Part shown: in pieces, positions 1-12,186 of the stretch | Numbering within the stretch: the stretch's first letter is position 1 | Layout: every line of letters begins with the position of its first letter | From: Rotaria socialis | Taxonomy: Eukaryota; Rotifera; Eurotatoria; Philodinida; Philodinidae | Reading direction: 5' to 3' | Assembly: GCA_905331475.1 (NCBI GenBank) | Contig: CAJNYU010003505.1 | Coordinates: forward strand, 149,442 to 213,441 | Length of the DNA: 64,000 nucleotides | The notes under the pieces: generated by a model | Told to the model about the DNA's origin: nothing | Database searches by the model: none | What the model saw: only the letters and a program-made list of their open reading frames with translations | Translations under genes and position numbers: made by a program

Positions 1-588
1 ATGAAATGAAATCTTTAGGAATAATAAACATTTTTGAACGGTTAACACTCTATCAAGATTGATTGTTGTACGAAAACATTAGAATATGTAAAGAGGAACC
101 TAACAATGGAAGTTTATCGAAGCATAACTCAAGCAAAGAGAAGAACTCAGTATCATAGAACAGGACACTCATTGTTATCGTGGAGTTTTTGTCACATGGA
201 TTTACTATGATGCGAAACGAATCTGTGTTATCAGGAGCAGCTGTATGAATATGAATGTGAATGATTTCTCTCTGAAGCTGGCAAATTTTTTTCTGCTATA
301 TTTCTTTCATATGATTCTTGCTTCAATATTTGTTCGATCAGAATTTTATGGAAAAATCTAAACATAATTGGTCTTCTCATTTTCAACTTCACTCTGTTGT
401 GGCATGAATTTTCTTCCTTGTCTTAAATTTCGGCTTCCTCAAAATCAAAAGAAGCAGCAGCAACAGCAGCGAAGACACATCAATTGTGTTATTTGAATCA
501 ATTTCTTTTTCAGAACAATATATAAATAACGTATTGAACTGTGTCAAAATCACGGTTTCAGTATATTCCATCGATTTTATTTCAATAA
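1..588. other. Left-edge intergenic stretch
   Basis: No gene is supported here. The stretch is AT-rich with a run of CAG/CAGCAG-type codon-like repeats near 450-475 and lies downstream of the minus-strand F-box gene, so it should carry that gene's 3' end. Confidence 0.5.
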
Positions 589-2656
589 TTAGTAATAAAC
601 AGCTTTTAAATTAGGAAAATACGCACTACAAGGTTTCGAATAATTCCGTACATTAAAAAGATAGAGATATTCCAATCTGCCACAATTGATTCGAGTTGCA
701 TCGTTTGTAAAATTACGTGTTCCTGTTTGTAGATTTTCATAGAAGATATAAAGTTTAATATTATTCGCTAGACATGTTTTGGTATGATCTAAAAATTGTT
801 CGAGATAATCATCATGTATACTAACCAGAGATAGCTCAGTCATATGAGGATATTCAATAGTTTCGAAACGTCGATTATCATTATTTGCTTCTTGACTTTT
901 TTTATTATTTTGCGGTGTCATATTCGATAACTCCAGTCTTCTTAATAGTGGAAACGATTTTGCAAGTCGAATGAAAAATTCGTGTTCGAACGGACGTTCA
1001 TCAAATAATGATATTTTTTCAACGTATTTGAATAATCCACCGGAAAAATTGTTTGTTATACGATAATAATGTGTCTTTCTATACGGATTCGTATAAATAA
1101 GACACTGACTTTTCTTGTTCATTGAAAAATAATCAACACGAGAGGTTATTTCATAATCGTTGAAATCTACGAATGTACGCATAATATCTTCATTTGATGG
1201 TAGACTACTTGGATTGTCAATTAGTAATAAAGAGTAAATGTAAAAAAGGAATTTCTTCAATAATGGAAATCGATTAATAATGTCCGTTTTTAAACGATTG
1301 CCATCAATAAATGCTGTTTCCATATCGAGCAAGAGGTCCAAAGTTAATGTTTCAAGTTTAGACATTCTATATAAAAGCGGTAGGATGTATGCATAATAAC
1401 TGTTTGTTCCATAAGTTGAAATCATTGAGAAGTGCTTCAAGTTTGGCAATTCTTTCTAGAAGAAAAAGTAATAAGCTGTTAAAATTATTTCTTTGTACAA
1501 AAAATACTTGTTTAAATAAATATTTGTTGTTACAAAATAATTTACTTTATTATCGATTGTTAACTGTTGATTCATGATGACACTAATTTTGACATGAAAT
1601 GAACGAAGTCGATTGAAACGGCCATCGAGTAGAAATAGACAATCGCTAAAATTAGCTACTTGAACGTGTAATTCCAATAAAGTTGAAGAAGAAAAATTCA
1701 CAAGTGCAGAACGACTGCTGAATGCGTCAAGATAGAACAAGAGAGAACCATGCAAATTTAAATAAATCAAATGTTTGAATACAGTCAACACGCGAGTAAA
1801 TAGAATTATCATCATTTCTTGTAATCTATCATCGTCATCGCAATAAATGGACATGACAAGTTTTGAAATCTTATTTTTGAACTTACGAACGAAATCAGTA
1901 TTATCTAAAAACAGAACAATGTTTACTATATTATTTATTAGCTATGGTGAAGGATGCAACATGATTCTATTGTAGACCACTACAGATATAGTGCGATGAA
2001 TTGGTGTTCGCTGGTTACATGATCTCTATTATATACATATATGCAATTGAAGATACTGTGGATAAGAATCTTTATTAGTATTGAATGGGAACGTACACGA
2101 CACTTTTTTTTCTGGCAAAGCGCAGACCCAATCACGGAACTTCACCATTAGGATATTTTTCAATTAAATCGCCCATTCTCAAGATTTGTTTTTTTCTGTC
2201 AATAAAATATTTCCGGTTGGATAGTTTTCAAAAAGGTCCGAAATCAAATGACTTACCGTTGAAGAGACGTTGCATTGTCTTATAGTCGATTCGATGAAGA
2301 CCAAGTCTGCATAAATTTGGATACTCAGCAGCACCGAGAATACGTTCCATAGTTAATGACTCGAGATTTAGCCATTGGATATGATGATGAATCTGAGGCA
2401 ACGTTTGAGAACAAAATCGATCGAGAATAACATTGTCCAATGGATGAATGTGGCCATTTGCTGAATTTCTCATCAGTGTTAAACGACCAGTAATGGTTGG
2501 ATCACAAAGGATTTTATCGATTCGCTTATTTATACCAACCATAGAATTGAGTATTTCAACACGATTCGCTTTCTTAAAAATCATCAGAAGTATTTCATCG
2601 GGTAGATTCATCAATTGAACGCAGAAGTCCTTCATAATGATATTCATTTTCGGCAT
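589..2656 (-). CDS. F-box protein with leucine-rich-like repeats
   Basis: Three exons on the minus strand: 2656-2257, 1904-1546 and 1455-589, giving 541 aa with frame kept across both junctions (donors GTAAGT and GTAAAT; acceptors TTTTTAG and TTCTAG). Residues about 13-55 look like an F-box: MNLPDEILLMIFKKA, then a helix with NSMVGINKRIDKILCDPTIT. The rest holds irregular leucine-rich stretches such as YPNLCRLGLHRID, LIYLNLHGSLLF and LRRLELSNMTP. In the family, the F-box binds Skp1 and the LRR part presents substrates to an SCF ubiquitin ligase; the substrate here cannot be told. F-box/LRR genes of this kind are often expanded in rotifers (inference). The ATG at 2656 is the first in the exon, but ATGs at codons 4 and 8 also precede the F-box. 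Confidence 0.75.
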
Positions 2657-2944
2657 TGTCTTATTGCAGTAATGACAATAGTCTTATATATGTTGACTTG
2701 CCCGATTGCCCTTTGCCGTCAGCACAGTTAGCCCAGCCCGTTGCTCGTCGAAATAGGTAAGGTCACCAATAAACACGGCTGTTTCTTTCTCAGCCATTGA
2801 CTGATTCTTAAATGATATATATATAATATCTTTGTTTGTAGCAATGAATTCAATAACATCGAAAGGAGAAAGATTGACAAGAAGATTCTTCATTCTTTAC
2901 AAAATACATTCATTGTTTAACAAAAAGAAACTTCTAATGTTAGT

Positions 2945-3850
2945 TATTCACGAGGGAGAGTCACCAAGTGTTCAATCGCTTTTGCGTTGAAACTACTTAC
3001 ATTATGTAGCTTCCGATGAGTTATGAATACATTAAAAATATTTTGGGCGGATAGCTTATTGCGACGAAACTAGGCCATTTCTAAGGCATGAGCCTTTTTG
3101 AGTGCCTGGGCCCCCCTCCCCCCACAGGGACATTAAAAAATTGATGTCCGAATTTTGACTTGAACCTTTTCATAGAAAGACTCGCTAAGGAGAACAACGT
3201 CTTGTGAACGTTTCAGACCTTTCTACTATTCCTATCGTTAGACACGGGTATTGTGAAATTTTTATTGTATATCTTTCAAATGAAGTAGCAGATTTAATGA
3301 AACAAATAAATTCAATGATCAAAAGCATTCAAAAAACACTACTCTCGTTGAGATGTATTGCTACATAAAATTTCAAGTGAAAATTTGAAACTCAATTTTT
3401 GAATGTCCCTGAAGGGGGCTACGGCAATAATTAAAAAATACAATAGAAATGGCCTATTTTTGTAACCTTAAACNACCTTTCTACTATTCCTATCGTTAGA
3501 CACGGGTATTGTGAAATTTTTATTGTATATCTTTTAAATGAAGTAGCAGATTTAATGAAACAAATAAATTCAATGATCAAAAGCATTCAAAACACACTAC
3601 TCTCGTTGAGATGCATTGCTACATAAAATTTCAAGTGAAATTTTGAATATCAATTTTTGAATGTCCCTGAAGGGAGGGGGCTACGGCAATAATTAAAAAA
3701 TACAATAGAAATGGCCTATTTTTGTAACCTTAAACTATCGGCCCAAAATATTTTTAGCGTATTCATAGCTCCTTGGGCGCTGCATAATCTAAGTAGTTTC
3801 AACGCAAAAACGATTGAACACTTGGTGGCCCTCCCTCGCCAATTACGAAA
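2945..3850. mobile_element. Foldback DNA element (long terminal inverted repeats)
   Basis: The left arm (about 2951-3085) and right arm (about 3700-3838) are inverted copies of each other: the left CGAGGGAGAGTCACCAAGTG matches, reversed, the right CACTTGGTGGCCCTCCCTCG, and similarity runs inward past ATTTTGGGCGG/CCGCCCAAAAT to the GGCCATTTCT/AGAAATGGCC core. No transposase is encoded, so this looks like a non-autonomous (MITE-like) element. The exact ends and target duplication are not clear. Confidence 0.75.
3217..3735 (+). repeat. Two near-identical 258-bp direct copies joined at a single N
   Basis: Copy A (3217-3473) and copy B (3475-3735) both run from ACCTTTCTACTATTCC to GTAACCTTAAAC and differ by only a handful of substitutions and small indels. 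They abut at the one ambiguous base (3474). The layout is either a real tandem duplication inside the foldback element or an assembly join of two alleles. Confidence 0.85.
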
Positions 3851-4500
3851 CTTGAAAATGTTTTCCAAGCAAAGTTTTCCGGAAAGGTGCATAAGACGAG
3901 ACCTTTTCTAGCAGTTTGTTAAGTTATCGGGTCTCTTCATTTTCGCTATATTTCTCTAATTACTCAGGCAACAAATAAAACTTTTTCAATTATACAGTAA
4001 AATCGACACTAATAACCGTTCTGAGCAAAAACTATTGGAAGACTGATGAAGGACTGCATAAGTTAATGAATAAAGTGAAATAATCAGTCGAATCCAATAT
4101 TGATCACAACATTGATTTGAATTGGTTAGGAAACTGCTTATATGATTTAATATTGAAGTTATTTTATTTAGGATCACAGAAAAAAGATGAAAGTACCAGC
4201 AATTATTGTTTACAGAATTCAACCAAAGAATGACTCATAAACTTTTCGTTGCGAGTGCAACGTGCCACATGTCTTAAGTCACACTCAACTGTCTGAAGAC
4301 CAAAACTGGATCCTTGTTTGAGTCTTTTACTAATGTAGTTTCCATAACTCAATCTTCTTTCTTTATTCTACAACACAGCTGTGTTCTTTCGTTTTTCTCA
4401 CAATATGACAAAAAAAGAGAAAGAAATGTTTGTTCTCTAATTTCTCCTAATTAAGAACATTTCAGTCAATAGCTTTTAATTAGTATGTCGCATTGATCGA
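3851..4500. other. Intergenic, no gene seen
   Basis: AT-rich DNA between the foldback element and the homeobox remnant. It holds no convincing coding exon. A TATAAATAAA box begins at 4501, about 60 bp before the first ATG of the homeobox remnant. Confidence 0.4.
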
Positions 4501-5204
4501 TATAAATAAACGAGTAGAGAATGATGCATATTCAAAATAAAATTCAATCATTCTTTTCACATGAAGACAACTAGTATTTTTCTCATCATGAATACTTCGT
4601 CATACTCGTACACTTACAACATGCCACCTACTTCAATATCATATACTTTTATCCATATTATTGTTCTTCTGCAACTTCGTCGTGTCTATGCTGTTCATCT
4701 TCGTTTTATCAACAACAATTAGCAGCGCTTTCACCGTCTCCTCCCTATGACAACTATCATCAAGTATGGTTTTCTATTTAAGCGAATTATCATTTTTTGA
4801 AATCTTTTCTTGTTCGATTCCATCTTCGACCACAACAACTCAAAATGTAAGTCTAGCTTTCAAAATTTATTTTTGAAACTTTGATTTCTTCCAAATTTAG
4901 ATACAACGGTTAACGTCAAAAACTACACGGTTATAATATTCGATATATACTTAACGAATTGTTTCAACGAGTAACTTATCCGAATGGTAAGATTAAAACT
5001 AGCATTGTCCAGATTAACCTATTCGTTTCATTGTTGTAGCTAGCCAACGTGATTTAGTTGCTCGTCACATTGGAGCAAATTCGAATTTGGTTTCAAAATC
5101 GACATCGTTTACAAACATTACGTGATTCTGGTGAACGGTCAGCAACAACACAAGAACTCACTGCTATAGAACAAGGCAAAATAGCAATTGACTCGAATGA
5201 ATGA
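4501..5204 (+). pseudogene. Decayed homeobox gene
   Basis: A TATAAATAAA box at 4501 precedes an ATG at 4561. Exon-like pieces follow at 4901-4986 and 5040-5204, bounded by AAATTTAG, GTAAGA and TTGTTGTAG. Their translation shows helix 1/2 of a homeodomain (RYILNELFQRVTYPN, then ASQRDLVARHIG) and, in another frame, the diagnostic recognition helix LEQIRIWFQNRHR. A one-base frameshift at about 5070-5085 separates RHIG from LEQIRIWFQNR, and a second shift or stop lies in the N-terminal arm near 4910-4935. The upstream piece is also shifted (stop at about 4720, while another frame reads Ser/Gln/Pro-rich protein typical of homeobox N-termini). The class (PRD-like or other) cannot be settled. It ends at TGA 5202-5204. 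Confidence 0.7.
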
Positions 5205-6078
5205 AAAACACGACTTCGTGAAGTCTCTAAATTCAAAAATGCTTCACCATGAGTTCGTCCTAACGAATCATCTTAATTTATGTCTCGTACTATACTATTT
5301 ATTTCACTTGTATTCGTTTTAGTCAATAAAATAATTTGTTTTTCACATAGGCTACTTTTTTCTGGATCATCCCGTGGGCTAAAGGAAGTAGTAATTTCTA
5401 ACATGTTAGTTCAGTCTGAAAAGTCTTGTAATCAAATAAAAATCAGCATACTTATTAGATGAATGCATTGAATCGAAACATTCAAATAGTCGAGAAAGCA
5501 TTTTTCAACTCATATCATAAGAGCTAACATATATCTTCTCTTAAATTGAACCGCAAACGAAATGAGCCCATATTTGTATCAATAAGGTAAGCATAGACAT
5601 TCCTTATTTACGTTGACGATGTGAAAGTATTGTCTCAGAAAATCAGGTTGTGATCTTATCAATGAAAAAGATTCATCTGTTCTGTTATTCGACCAATCGA
5701 AAGTCGCAAGATGATTCATCACAAATATATCAGTTTTTCTCTTCCATCCCAAGAGACAAACGTATTCGGCATTGACCGAACAGGTTGTTTAGTTTTGAAG
5801 AAAAATTTATCCGTAGAAAATGAACTTAATAAAAGACACAAAATATTTAAAGATCGAATCGCATATGAACATGACCCACCGAATTTCCGGCTAGATTATA
5901 CGATAAGTATAAATTGATGTGTTGTGTCTGGTCATTTATGCACTATTCCAACAAGCAATATATTAGCATGAAATGTTTCGGATAGACATAATACAAAATT
6001 GGAAGTTGTTCATTAAATATGATCATAGTTGAAAATGTTTCATCAAGACAAAAACAAAACAAAAAACGAACACCAAAA
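5205..6078. other. Intergenic, no gene seen
   Basis: Short open stretches exist (for example 5711-5917) but have no recognisable domain, no splice context and no family resemblance. It carries the 3' flank of the minus-strand orphan gene. Confidence 0.4.
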
Positions 6079-6793
6079 TTAATCGCTACGATCGAAAATA
6101 TTTGAAAAAGAAAGTTGATCAACTGTACCAAAACGATGTTGTCGATCAGAATTATTATTATTCGGGCTCGAAGTTTTGTATATCATTGTTCGATTAGGTG
6201 TACTGAAAAGGACAACAAAAAAAGTTCAATTATATTAAAAAAAAAGAAAAATATCCTTACCTCCACTTCATAGGCCCAATAGATAAACGTTCATCACGAC
6301 TGGATGTTTCATCATTGTACATCTGTTTTGATGACGAAGAGAACATCGATGATGAATCGAATCGATTGAGTGGTTGAATTTTTCGAATTAATGCCACTTG
6401 CTATTTTAAAAAAATAACACAATGCTTAAAATATTCGAAAAATAAAATACAACTTACAAGACATTCCGAGCTTAGCCGTTTCGATGCTGTTAAATTAATA
6501 CTTCGTCGACGTGTCGTACGATGAATAAGTGGTATTGGTTTCGGTGAATATAACATCAGAAATGATTTAAACGATGATCGACGTCGACGACTCGATATTT
6601 CACTATTTGCACTCTGATTATCCGATGAGTAGATTTGTTGTTTTAGAACAGTCGTTGTTATAGATGAATGCGAACTTGTTTGAACTGATTGATCACGTTT
6701 TGAACATCGTTGTTGATTAATAAATTTATTTGTAAGCCGACCAAAGATTGTTTTCTTCTTTTTTTCTGTAAATGATATTTTTTCGATAACCAT
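6079..6793 (-). CDS. Orphan basic, Ser/Arg-rich protein (199 aa)
   Basis: Three exons on the minus strand: 6793-6458, 6400-6261 and 6202-6079, with good donors (GTAAGT, GTAAGG) and AG acceptors; frame is kept through phases 0 and 2 to a TAA. I do not recognise the protein. It is basic and low-complexity: an N-terminal Lys-rich start, a central SSRRRRSSFKSF segment and a TTRRRS patch around residues 70-100, then Ser/Asn/Asp-rich sequence to the C-terminus. There is no signal peptide, membrane span or coiled coil. Consistent splicing over three small exons is the main support that it is a real gene. The basic patches could be nuclear localisation or phosphorylation sites (inference only). Confidence 0.6.
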
Positions 6794-8973
6794 TCTAATC
6801 GTTTCAGATCAGCAGAATGAAAGAATACGGAAGAAATAAAATATATTTATAGAGAAATCGGAAGAAGAGAAAAATCATTGCTTGACCAATCAGACACGAT
6901 CGTTGCTATTTATTTTTCGCTTTCACTTTTGACTGACGAAACTGTTGAACTGAAATAACTGTATTATTTGTACAGATCAATCGATAAGAATTAGAGTTTG
7001 GTTTAAGGGAAGTGTATTACACCATAACAGTTCAAGCATATCTCAGTTTCGAATAGGTCTTTAGGTATTAATTAGACATGCGACTCACTGATTAGCTCAA
7101 TAGTTTGATGTTAAAGATAAGTTCGCATAGCAGATAGACTTATGATAATATTGACAATTTTGGAAGGTCAATAAGTTTTCACGTTTTTTAATATATGCAA
7201 AACAAAAATCGCAATGTTCGTTGCGCATCAATACTGATGATATTCAAACGATTTCATTTTATCTTCGTTCTTTCATTCTTGTTCACACCTTTTTGTTTTT
7301 GATGCATCATCAATAGTACATAAAATATCTATTGAAATTAATGATAGATATACCGTTGACTTTTAAAACAAATTCCAATTCTTATCAGTCTTGTAACATA
7401 TATTAAAACATTCTTTTCGTTTAATTGAATATGTAAAAAAAAAGAAAGAGAATTCAATCATGTTTTCTGTAGAAAATATCGATGGGAATGTGGAAGATAA
7501 TTATGAAGAAAACGATGTCAATAATTCACATGCTATTCGCTAGAAAAATACATGCACACTAGGATATAAACTATGTACAATTGTCAACCTGAATCGAATG
7601 ATTCGATCAACGGGATGTCAATCGGTTTATTTCACTCAATTTTTATCGTTGACTCGTGTCTGTTTACGAGAGGCGTAATTCGATTATCGGGATAGTTATG
7701 TACAAAAGATCTAGGTTTTTAAGATGACGATCAATTCTTAAATTTATGAGTGTCTTTGTATGTGAAGATCAAAAAAGAAAATATATTCAATAGAAACTTG
7801 ATGATTATGTGTGAAGAGAAAATTTTTATAGTTTCGTTTCTCGTCTTTGAATTTCAAAATAGATAAGCAAATTTTTTGCTCTAATTTTATGGGTGATTTT
7901 TTAATGATATGATGTTTAGGTGACAACCCATCGAAACTATAAAAGAAGTGTGTCTGAAAGCATGTTTCAGTTGTTTGATGATGAGAACAAGTGGCAGATG
8001 TAAATGAACGTGATTTTTTCTCAATAATGAAGAATTTTAAAAAAGTAGCTTCATTTTAAGTGAACTGTGTCCAGTTGAAATTTTGGGTAAATGTTTAGCA
8101 CGTTTTATGCAAAGTGAAGGGGCTAATTGTTTTTTCTTTTGTTAAGAACTTATTCAAAAAAATAGCAGAGAAAAAGTTCTCGATTTAACCATGAACTCAT
8201 AAAAGAATTAGAATACATGGGAAATTTTCTGATCGATTAGAAATTATATTTAGAAAAAGAGTCCCACGACAAATATAGAAAAATGACTGTCTTTGATAAT
8301 CAAGCGAAGAATGATCTAACGCATCGTTCAGTGTAATTATAGATTAAAGGAAAGCAGAAGAAAAAAACATACAAATCAAACTCATACGGTTTGAAATGTT
8401 TAATTGATTATAACATGGAATTTAATACAAATAATTGCCATGCAATTCTAGTTTTTATTCAGATCAAAATTCACAGAGAGACTTATCGAGTTGGGACTAG
8501 GTTGTACATCTTTCTTATAAAACTTTCGTGGAATATATCTGGTAGCTGTATATCTATTGAATTCGTATGTTTATTTCCGGTGAAAATGTTAGTGTTGTTG
8601 ATACCTATTTTTATGACCTCGCTGCTCGATATACAATAAACAGGATATGTGAACGATGGTCACACCCTTCCATTTTATGCTAATCCGACAGTTTTTCAGC
8701 CGCTTTACAAATGATCTAATTTACAGCAAGTGTTAACATAAGCTCGCAAGATGAATTTATCAAAAGTTTATGAAAAAAAAACAGAGCATAAAAAGAATTC
8801 ATAATTGGGAGCCATTCTAATGTAGAAAGAGAATTTATTTTTTGTTTGTGAAATTTTACGATAACAAACGCCGTTGAAATTAGTCCTATACAAGGATTTA
8901 TTGATTGTCAATCTGTGTCAGATAGACTTGAGTGTATAATAAAATGGTACATTAAAAAACAATCGTTCATCAT
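6794..8973. other. Intergenic between divergent/tandem minus-strand genes
   Basis: About 2.2 kb of AT-rich DNA. It should contain the promoter of the orphan gene (right after 6793) and the 3' end of CFAP210 (before 8974). No exon, RNA gene or clear repeat was seen. Confidence 0.4.
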
Positions 8974-11756
8974 TTATTGTTGAGGTATGTCCCATTGAAA
9001 TCCTAAATTCTTCTTGGTTTGATCGAATGTGTTTTTCTCTTGAGTGCGTGGTTTTCTCTCACTGTTACTGCTGCGACTTTCATTCTTTCTGTAGCCTTGA
9101 TTCCATTGATCAAATCGTTTCATTTCTTCAACGTAAACCTAAATAAAACTTTTTAATAATGAAAAAAACCCACATACAAACAAGATTTACATACTTTTTT
9201 CATGGGATATGTGTTACGTCCATTTTCGTCCATGTATGAAATAACACGTCCTGCATAATCTTGAAATTGTTGTCGTTCGATTTCACTCATATGTTTATCA
9301 AGTTGAACTTCATCGACTTCAGTCGCTTTTAATGCGCGCTCACGATCTTTTCGTTCTTGCTGCAAAGCGTAAATCAGAATAAAATGGTGGTTTTCGAAAA
9401 ATATTAATTCACATTTTCTGTCCTTAAATGTATTGATTTCACTTAGAAATTGAAAATCGTTGTCGACTGTTTTCTTTATTCTAATTAACTGGTGAATCTA
9501 TGTTATCCCCTTTGACTGTAGCACTTATGGGAGTGGACAACTGGTATGGTTCCGTCGCGTAATGACAGAGAAAAATGTTCTGACCTTTTTACAGTCCTAT
9601 CTTTCACGATAGAGTAACACTGTATATCTCTAATAAAATGATGTCATTAACTTGAATCTTAAGTTTTATGGAATTTTTTAAGTAAAAATATTTATGTTTT
9701 AAAATTAAGCATTCTTCTTTGGCTCTGCCGGAGTGATAAACTGTGTCTATTTAGAGGAAAATATTGCAGAATTTCTTTACCAGAACTGTAATTCAGGTGG
9801 TCTACTTCGACCTGTACTGTGGAATACGAAAGCCTTGGGCTGTTTCTTTTAGCTAGACCAAGACTAATTTTGTACATCTCTAGCCATAACCTGATTCGTA
9901 ATTTTTACAATCTAAATGCTTATTTAAATAGAATGACTTACAGCTTGTTTCAAAAGATGTTCTGAAACAGCTTGCGCATCTTCATCTCGTTTTTTATCCT
10001 TTTCTTGTTGATATATAAGAAACAATTGATCAGCTTCTGCTTTTCTTAGCCGTAGTTCAGCGTCATCACGTTCGTCCATTTCCTTTTCAGCTTCACGTCG
10101 TTTCATCTGAAACGGAGAGAAAAAGTACAATACCAATTTAATGATATCAAAATATTGTTCATACCGCTTCTTGTCGATACTTATTAATTGAATCTTTCAT
10201 TTTTTTTTGCTTATCTAATTTTTCCTGTTCTTCACGTAATTCTTTTGCTTCTCTTTCTGCTCGAGCACGGAACATTTGTGTGTCCAAATTAGCTTCAGCT
10301 CGTTTTTGTAACGAGCCCAAATAGCCAGTCATATAATCACGTGCGTCTTGTTTTTCCCTATAGACAAATCAAATGAAATAAATCTCTTGACCGGTACATT
10401 AAGTAAACTCACTGATGAGCTTGAAATTCTTTTTGACGTCTTAATCGAGCAATATTTTTCTTAGCATCTGCGTATATACGAAGTTCATCATCTTCTTCCT
10501 AAGAAGAAAAAAAAGTGACGAACAAATATTATGTCAAAAAAAAATTCTCTTCTTCTTTTACTTCATCTAATTGTTTTTCCATCTGTCGAACCTTGAATTT
10601 GTCGTCGAGTGCTTGATCATACATATTTTTCACATCGTGTTGTGTTAATTTACGAAATCGTTCGATTTCCATTTGTTCAAGTGCATATTGTTCAGCTAAT
10701 CGTCTATATTCTTCACCTTCTTGGAGATCTCTTTGTTTTTCATTTATTTGTTGCATTCGTTTTCGTTCCATTCTTAAAGAAAAACCAATTCATATAAATA
10801 TTGAAATTGAAAAGTTTCATTTTACGAACTGTGCAATTTGATATTGAGTTACATTAGATCGATCTCTATAAATAAATCGAAAAATGATCGCGTGATAAAA
10901 CATCGATTTGCAGAATAAATTACCTTGCTTTTTTCTCAGCTTTTTCTTGTTCAGCTCTAATATAATCATTTTGAGCTACTTGATAACGTTGACGTTCTTG
11001 TTCATCATCGGTGTGACGCATTTGTTCAATACGTTTTTTCATTTCAATTTGCAGATCACGTTCTTTTAAAACTTCTGTATGAAGAAGAGCGCTCTATAGT
11101 TTCGAAAAAAAGACATAAGACAATAAAATGAATATTGAAATTTACATGAAACGTTCGAACACGATCTGTTTCGTAATATTTTAATTGTTTTGCTTTTTCA
11201 ATGTGTTCTCGACGACGTTCAGCAGCTAATTTTTCTTCTTCAATATCTAATAATTTCTTTCTGTCTTCTTCTTCTTGTTCACGAATCTTTTTCATTTCAA
11301 GTTTACGTTCACGTGCTCCCTGATATTATAAAATTCTTTTAATGAAAGACAAACAAACAAGTAAAATTATTGATTCATTTACAGCGATAGTATTTGTCCA
11401 ATGTTTAGTTACTTGAGCTGAACGTTCAGCTATCTCTTTTTTTCGAGCTATTTCTTGTTGAATAGCATCTTTACTACGTTGACGATGATCTAAATTTTCA
11501 TAGATACGATTCAAATCGGTTTTGGTTATGATACACATTCGACGAAGATCGGCAGCATCTGGTAAACGATGTTGTTGGGGTATTTCGGTTCGATTAAAAG
11601 CTGGATATGGAGCTATTCAAAAATATATCTATTAACAAATTAATTTGGTAAGGCGTTTTTTTTCTAACCCGAATGACTGCGTCTTTGTCGTTGTAGTAAT
11701 AATTGAGTATTAGCCATTGGCTTTGCTAAAGGATCGGGTAAAGTTTTAATAACCAT
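8974..11756 (-). CDS. CFAP210: Cilia- and flagella-associated protein 210 (CCDC173)
   Basis: Eleven exons on the minus strand: 11756-11669, 11612-11383, 11319-11146, 11093-10924, 10865-10830, 10772-10562, 10498-10413, 10357-10165, 10106-9942, 9359-9195, 9138-8974. Frame holds throughout, giving 560 aa, close to the roughly 550 aa of the vertebrate protein. The product is nearly all charged coiled coil (trichohyalin-plectin homology type). Family-specific stretches include KHWTNTIA (end of exon 2), AKQLKYYETDRVRTFHSALL (exon 3/4 junction) and LLHTEVLKERDLQIE. CFAP210 is a microtubule inner protein lining axonemal doublets. One donor is weak: exon 5 needs GTTCGT for frame. The intron between exons 9 and 10 (9360-9941) is much longer than the others and holds a repeat. 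CFAP45/CFAP53 are related alternatives but fit less well. Confidence 0.88.
9735..9905 (+). repeat. Dispersed repeat inside a CFAP210 intron
   Basis: This stretch resembles 49900-50095 in an intron of ODF2. Shared islands are GGAAAATATTGCAGAATTTC / GGAAAATTTTGTAGAATTCC, TAATTCAGG..TCTACTTC, and TAATTTTGTACATCTCT / TTAGTTTTGTATATCTCT, all in the same order and orientation. It explains why this intron is about ten times longer than its neighbours. Confidence 0.6.
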
Positions 11757-12111
11757 GATTATAACTGTTTCTTTTTTATAACTATGATGATCTTATAACA
11801 TGTCAAGCCTGTATGATTACGCCATTCTTTTCATTTGATTCATTTCGTTTCTTGACAACTCTTTCGTCGTCGTATATTCGTAAAATATCCTTTCGTTTGA
11901 ATTCTTATGAATTTCAGATAGAAAATTGTACTAGAAAACTCTTGAGAACAAAATTCATTAGATCTTATTTTTAATTTTCGATTTTCTGGTAATAAATATG
12001 ATATTTACATATCTATGCTGCATCTAGTGTCCTCTATATGCCATGTATATGTGGATATATGTATGTCGTGTTGAAGTTAGTTACACTGTTGGTCGACGCT
12101 GTAATATATTG

Positions 12112-12186
12112 TATAAATGCATGTCGTTTAGCAAGAAATCAATATCTTTACTTTAGATCATCATACGAGTATTGCAACAGGTAAGT
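12112..12186 (+). promoter_or_regulatory. TATA box followed by a consensus 5' splice site
   Basis: TATAAAT at 12112-12118 is followed 63 bases later by CAACAG|GTAAGT at 12175-12186. A transcript starting about 30 bp after the TATA would give a first exon of roughly 40 nt with no ATG of use. It could be a 5' untranslated exon of a gene to the right or a small spliced RNA; neither can be proved from sequence. Confidence 0.3.

Noticed and set aside
2684-2893. 69-codon minus-strand frame upstream of the F-box gene
   Set aside because: No domain, no splice link to the F-box exons, and it borders the foldback element; not enough to call a gene.
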